Made by a program: the position numbers and the translations under genes | Assembly: GCA_017439235.1 (NCBI GenBank) | Contig: JAFSJN010000001.1 | Span: 1 to 64,000, forward strand | DNA: 64,000 nt | Reading direction: 5' to 3' | From: Paludibacteraceae bacterium | Lineage (GTDB): Bacteria; Bacteroidota; Bacteroidia; Bacteroidales; Paludibacteraceae | In this document: positions 60,999-64,000 of the stretch, in pieces | How the letters are laid out: each line of letters begins with the position of its first letter | How positions within the stretch are numbered: the stretch's first letter is position 1 | Notes under the pieces: generated by a model | The model's input: the letters and a program-made list of their open reading frames with translations, nothing else | What the model was told of the DNA's origin: nothing | Databases searched by the model: none

Positions 60999-63785
60999 AT
61001 GAACTGGAGAAACAATACATACGGCCTGCTGATAACGATAGCGCTGATGCTTTTCACCGCTCCTTCAGCGTGGGCTGTCATCGCCCGTCCCGGGAGCGGA
61101 TTGGTAGGTGACGAATGGTTTAGTTATAACGAGAACGACCCTATCGCCCACAATCCGCAAGCATTGATGCAGCGCCGCATGGCTGCCGAGCAGATACGCC
61201 CGCGTCAAAAGATGTCTTCCACCTTCCCTAAATTCGGTAAGGTGCGCAGTATCGCCATATTGGTCAACTTCACCGACGTGCAGTTTACTATCCCCAATGC
61301 TAAGGAAGCCTTCTACGCTATGCTCAACGAATCAGGCTATAGCGACAATAAGGGTACCGGTTCGGCACGCGACTATTTTATTGCCAGTTCAGACAGCCTG
61401 TTCCTGCCTGAGTTTGACGTGGTAGGACCTTATACCCTGGCGCATGAACAGGCGTATTACGGAGCGCATACCGGCGGCAGTTCATTCAACCATGAGCATG
61501 TTATGGAAATGATTCGTCAGGCTTGCGCTTTAGCCGAAGCGGATGGCGTTGACTTTCGCAATTATGACGAAAATAACGATGGACAAATAGACAATGTCTT
61601 TGTCTACTACGCCGGATACAACGAAGCTGACGGAGGCGGTTCCAACACCGTTTGGCCACACCGATCGGTCGTATACCCCACCTCCACATTCAATGGCAAA
61701 GAGTTGTTCGACTATGCTTGTTCATCGGAACTGAAAACCACCAGCGGTCGCCTGCGTGGCGAAATGACCGGCATAGGTGCTTTCTGTCACGAGTTCGGGC
61801 ATGTATTAGGCTTACCCGATATGTACAATACCGCCAGCAGCAATGCCTATACGGTCGGCACATGGGATATTATGTGCTCCGGCAGTTATAGCAACGACAG
61901 CCGCACACCGCCTATGTACACAGCCTTTGAGCGCTATATGTTAGGATGGGCTATCCCCACCCAACTGACCAATGCGGGCGATTATCTGCTCAAGCCATTG
62001 GAAGAAGGTGGAGAGGCTTATTTGATTGCTACTAAGAATCACAACCTCACTCCGGGCAATCCCAATCCCGCTGAGTTCTGGTTGGTCGAGAATCGTCAAC
62101 ATGTAGGATGGGACACCCCCGAAGGAGCCTTGCCCGGCACGGGCTTATTAATATCACACATCACCCATAAGAGTGCCAATTGGAACAGCAACACCTATAA
62201 TAACTCCGTTCCCCTGGGATTTGATGTCTGCGAGGCCTACAATCCCTCCCCCACCTATTCGACGGAAAGCGACACCTACCCCGGCGCAATGAATATCACC
62301 TCCTTCCTGCCGCAAGCCAACAACGGCACCAAACTGTCCCATATGCAAGTGAGCAAGATACGCCTGACGGGCGAGGGACTGGTTGCCTTCCATTTTGGTA
62401 CAGCGGATAGTGTGGGACTATACGTATTCCCGGAAGAGATTCCCGCCATACTGGCAGAGATAGTAGACGGAGAGCGTACAGGAGGAAGCATAGAGAAAAT
62501 AGAGATTAGCGGAAAGAAACTGTTAGATAGCATTCTCTACATTTCTCTCTCGCCCAACACCTTCCAAATGAGTTGGGATAGCGTCACGTGGTATCGCAAC
62601 CAGATTACCGATGCTATCGCAGCGGATAGTACGTACCAACGGGCGCTATACGTGCGTTATTCCCCCACCAAATCCTGCGTCAGCCAATCCGGTTCCTTAC
62701 AGATAGAGACCGGCAACTATAAACAATCAACGCAAGCAGTATTGCAAGGCGAAGCTACGCGCCCCATACAGATTACGCCGGTGATTCCCCAGCCGGCAGA
62801 CGACATAACGCCTTATTCGTTCCTCGCACAATGGGAAGAGCAAGACGATGCCGACATCTACTACCTGACGCTTTTCCGCCTATTGGATAAGGAACAGGAG
62901 ATGGTACAGAGTTTCGACCGCTTCGACAGCCAGGCTCATATTCGCGAGGCAGGCTGGAAAGCTAACTTTGTCAACCTCACTACTGTCACTCATAGCGAAG
63001 GTAAGGCAGCCGTATTGTTTGAAGAGACCGGCGACACATTGGTCAGCGAGACCTTTGTAATGCCCGTTACTAAGATGAGCGTGTGGACAGGACAGAGTTT
63101 TGTCGGTACTATGGATACAGACAACGGAGGCAGCATCACTATAGAAGGCTTTGGCAACGATAATCAATGGCACACCATTGAAGTCATCACTATGCGTTCC
63201 ACCTCTAAAGCACAAACGCGCACCTATACGTTCGATGAACAGGATAGTATACGTATCTTCCGCTTCAGTTATAACCATATAGGCGGATTAGGTGGTATTG
63301 CTGTGGACGATTTCCATGCCGTAATGAACAAGACTCCGGAATATATTTACTCTGGTACCGATTATATCCTATACGCTCCGGTAGGCGAGACTACCCTGGA
63401 CGCATTAAAACCCGCTACGGACTATTACTATCAATTGCAAGCTTACGAAGATAAGGGCTGTGAACCGCACCTGACGGACTTAGGTCCCATCATGCACGTG
63501 ACTACACGTCAAGGCACCGCTAAGACCGGCAAACAGTTTACTATCCATTGCTACAACTCCCAAGAAGTGTATGCCTACCTGCCCGACTGGACAAGCACCG
63601 ACTACCGACTCTATGTCTACGATACTGCAGGTCGACTGGTTAAGACCGTTCCTATCCTCGAAAGCGGACACACCGTGCAGATTCCTACTGAAGGCTTCGT
63701 ACCCAATACGTTGTACCTGGTTAAGTACGCAACCGACTCAGGAATCCAACGCAAGAATCTCTGGTCCAAATTCCTATACAGATAA
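60999..63785 (+). CDS. M6-family metalloprotease with T9SS-like C-terminal tail
   Basis: 928 residues; signal peptide (about 1-26). The catalytic domain has H264-E-F-G-H268 and D274 (CHEFGHVLGLPDMYN), a complete zinc site of the immune-inhibitor-A (M6) type. Residues 480-880 hold FN3-like and jelly-roll segments with choice-of-anchor features (IRIFRFSYNHIGGLGGIAVDDF). The tail (YRLYVYDTAGRLVKT ... VKYATDSG) looks like a type A sorting signal. It should be a secreted protease at the cell surface. It shares the promoter region with the C10 protease; both probably feed peptides to the SusC/D system. Confidence 0.9.
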   Translation: MNWRNNTYGLLITIALMLFTAPSAWAVIARPGSGLVGDEWFSYNENDPIAHNPQALMQRRMAAEQIRPRQKMSSTFPKFGKVRSIAILVNFTDVQFTIPNAKEAFYAMLNESGYSDNKGTGSARDYFIASSDSLFLPEFDVVGPYTLAHEQAYYGAHTGGSSFNHEHVMEMIRQACALAEADGVDFRNYDENNDGQIDNVFVYYAGYNEADGGGSNTVWPHRSVVYPTSTFNGKELFDYACSSELKTTSGRLRGEMTGIGAFCHEFGHVLGLPDMYNTASSNAYTVGTWDIMCSGSYSNDSRTPPMYTAFERYMLGWAIPTQLTNAGDYLLKPLEEGGEAYLIATKNHNLTPGNPNPAEFWLVENRQHVGWDTPEGALPGTGLLISHITHKSANWNSNTYNNSVPLGFDVCEAYNPSPTYSTESDTYPGAMNITSFLPQANNGTKLSHMQVSKIRLTGEGLVAFHFGTADSVGLYVFPEEIPAILAEIVDGERTGGSIEKIEISGKKLLDSILYISLSPNTFQMSWDSVTWYRNQITDAIAADSTYQRALYVRYSPTKSCVSQSGSLQIETGNYKQSTQAVLQGEATRPIQITPVIPQPADDITPYSFLAQWEEQDDADIYYLTLFRLLDKEQEMVQSFDRFDSQAHIREAGWKANFVNLTTVTHSEGKAAVLFEETGDTLVSETFVMPVTKMSVWTGQSFVGTMDTDNGGSITIEGFGNDNQWHTIEVITMRSTSKAQTRTYTFDEQDSIRIFRFSYNHIGGLGGIAVDDFHAVMNKTPEYIYSGTDYILYAPVGETTLDALKPATDYYYQLQAYEDKGCEPHLTDLGPIMHVTTRQGTAKTGKQFTIHCYNSQEVYAYLPDWTSTDYRLYVYDTAGRLVKTVPILESGHTVQIPTEGFVPNTLYLVKYATDSGIQRKNLWSKFLYR

Positions 63786-63816
63786 CCCACATTTCACCAC
63801 TTTGTTGAAAAATAAT

Positions 63817-63852
63817 ACAACTTGCTGTAAATCACAGCAAGTTGTTTATTTT
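63817..63852 (+). terminator. Terminator of the M6 protease gene
   Basis: ACAACTTGCTGT (63817-63828) pairs perfectly with ACAGCAAGTTGT (63834-63845) and is followed by TTATTTTT. Confidence 0.88.
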
Positions 63853-63896
63853 TAAATGTCGAAAAAACGGTCGAAACAAGTGTTTGAAAATTTTTT

Positions 63897-63916
63897 GTGG
63901 TGAAAAGTGGGGAAAT
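63897..63916 (+). promoter_or_regulatory. Putative MraZ operator
   Basis: GTGGTGAAAA and GTGGGGAAAT are 10-bp direct repeats with TGG at the same position, like the TGGGN-type boxes MraZ binds upstream of its own gene. They overlap the expected upstream promoter box. Confidence 0.6.
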
Positions 63917-63931
63917 ATCAAATATTTTTTG

Positions 63932-63939
63932 TAATTTTG
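63932..63939 (+). promoter_or_regulatory. -7 box of the mraZ promoter
   Basis: TAATTTTG lies 28 nt before the mraZ start. The upstream TTTG box is not conserved at 20-nt spacing (TGGG there), consistent with overlap by the operator. Confidence 0.55.
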
Positions 63940-63967
63940 CAGTCGATTTCATAAAAGACTGTACAAA

Positions 63968-64000
63968 ATGAATACATTCATCGGAAACATTGAGGCACGA
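63968..64000 (+). CDS. mraZ: MraZ, transcriptional regulator of the division/cell-wall cluster (start only)
   Basis: Eleven codons (MNTFIGNIEAR) at the window edge. This matches the Bacteroidetes MraZ N-terminus (FxGNIEA-x-DAKGR in known members). MraZ is the first gene of the dcw cluster and represses it. The identification is supported by the tandem TGG boxes upstream. Confidence 0.8.
   Translation, partial: MNTFIGNIEAR

Overview
The window looks like a chromosome segment of a Bacteroidales bacterium, probably a member outside Bacteroides itself. The evidence is ten promoters of the Bacteroidetes type (TTTG or TTG, exactly 20 nt, TAnnTTTG), a mraZ-type start, a Bat aerotolerance operon, a SusC/SusD pair, glycine-lipid synthesis genes, and several very large exported proteins whose C-terminal tails resemble type IX secretion (T9SS) sorting signals. 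Start sites mostly lack a clear Shine-Dalgarno sequence, as is usual in this phylum.

Layout. (1) 1-2.8 kb is the end of the bat operon (batC end, batD, batE) with a clear terminator. (2) 2.9-13.2 kb is a compact forward operon that starts at the nusB promoter: nusB, yajC, a DegT-type aminotransferase, rpoN, a PAP2-like membrane protein, a DUF4105 protein, an alkaline-phosphatase-superfamily protein, a DUF4494 protein, a glsA/glsB-like acyltransferase pair, a YggS-type PLP protein and rlmH. Most genes overlap by a few bases. (3) 13.2-24.8 kb is a reverse five-gene operon: outer-membrane barrel, larger OmpA protein with a related barrel, two paralogous T9SS-type proteins of about 1,070-1,100 residues, and an EF-hand membrane protein whose 3' end overlaps rlmH. 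(4) 24.9-35.2 kb is one reverse gene for a 3,428-residue modular surface protein. (5) 35.2-39.3 kb is htpG set between two unusually repeat-rich noncoding stretches. The right-hand stretch ends in a probable new structured RNA with its own promoter and terminator. (6) 39.1-46.9 kb holds a broken copy of a gene start, a YhcG-type PD-(D/E)xK nuclease gene, and a 2,177-residue protein with InlB-type repeats. The broken start duplicates the leader and signal-peptide region of the latter gene. (7) 47-51.3 kb has a 47-residue peptide gene, then queF-queC-queD-queE, a DUF59 protein, lpxH and mazG. (8) 51.3-53.3 kb has a lipoprotein, tRNA-Leu(UAG) and an M16 peptidase. (9) 53.4-63.8 kb has SusC, SusD, a BIG2-type lipoprotein, a C10 cysteine protease and an M6 metalloprotease, a set that suggests peptide rather than glycan uptake. 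(10) The window ends in the first codons of mraZ, behind a probable MraZ operator.

The most unusual material is at 37.9-39.3 kb: short tandem repeats of four different unit lengths, two palindromes, a divergent promoter pair, a multi-helix RNA and a relic gene start. No database search or folding program was used. Family names rest on recognised sequence motifs, and helices were paired by eye.
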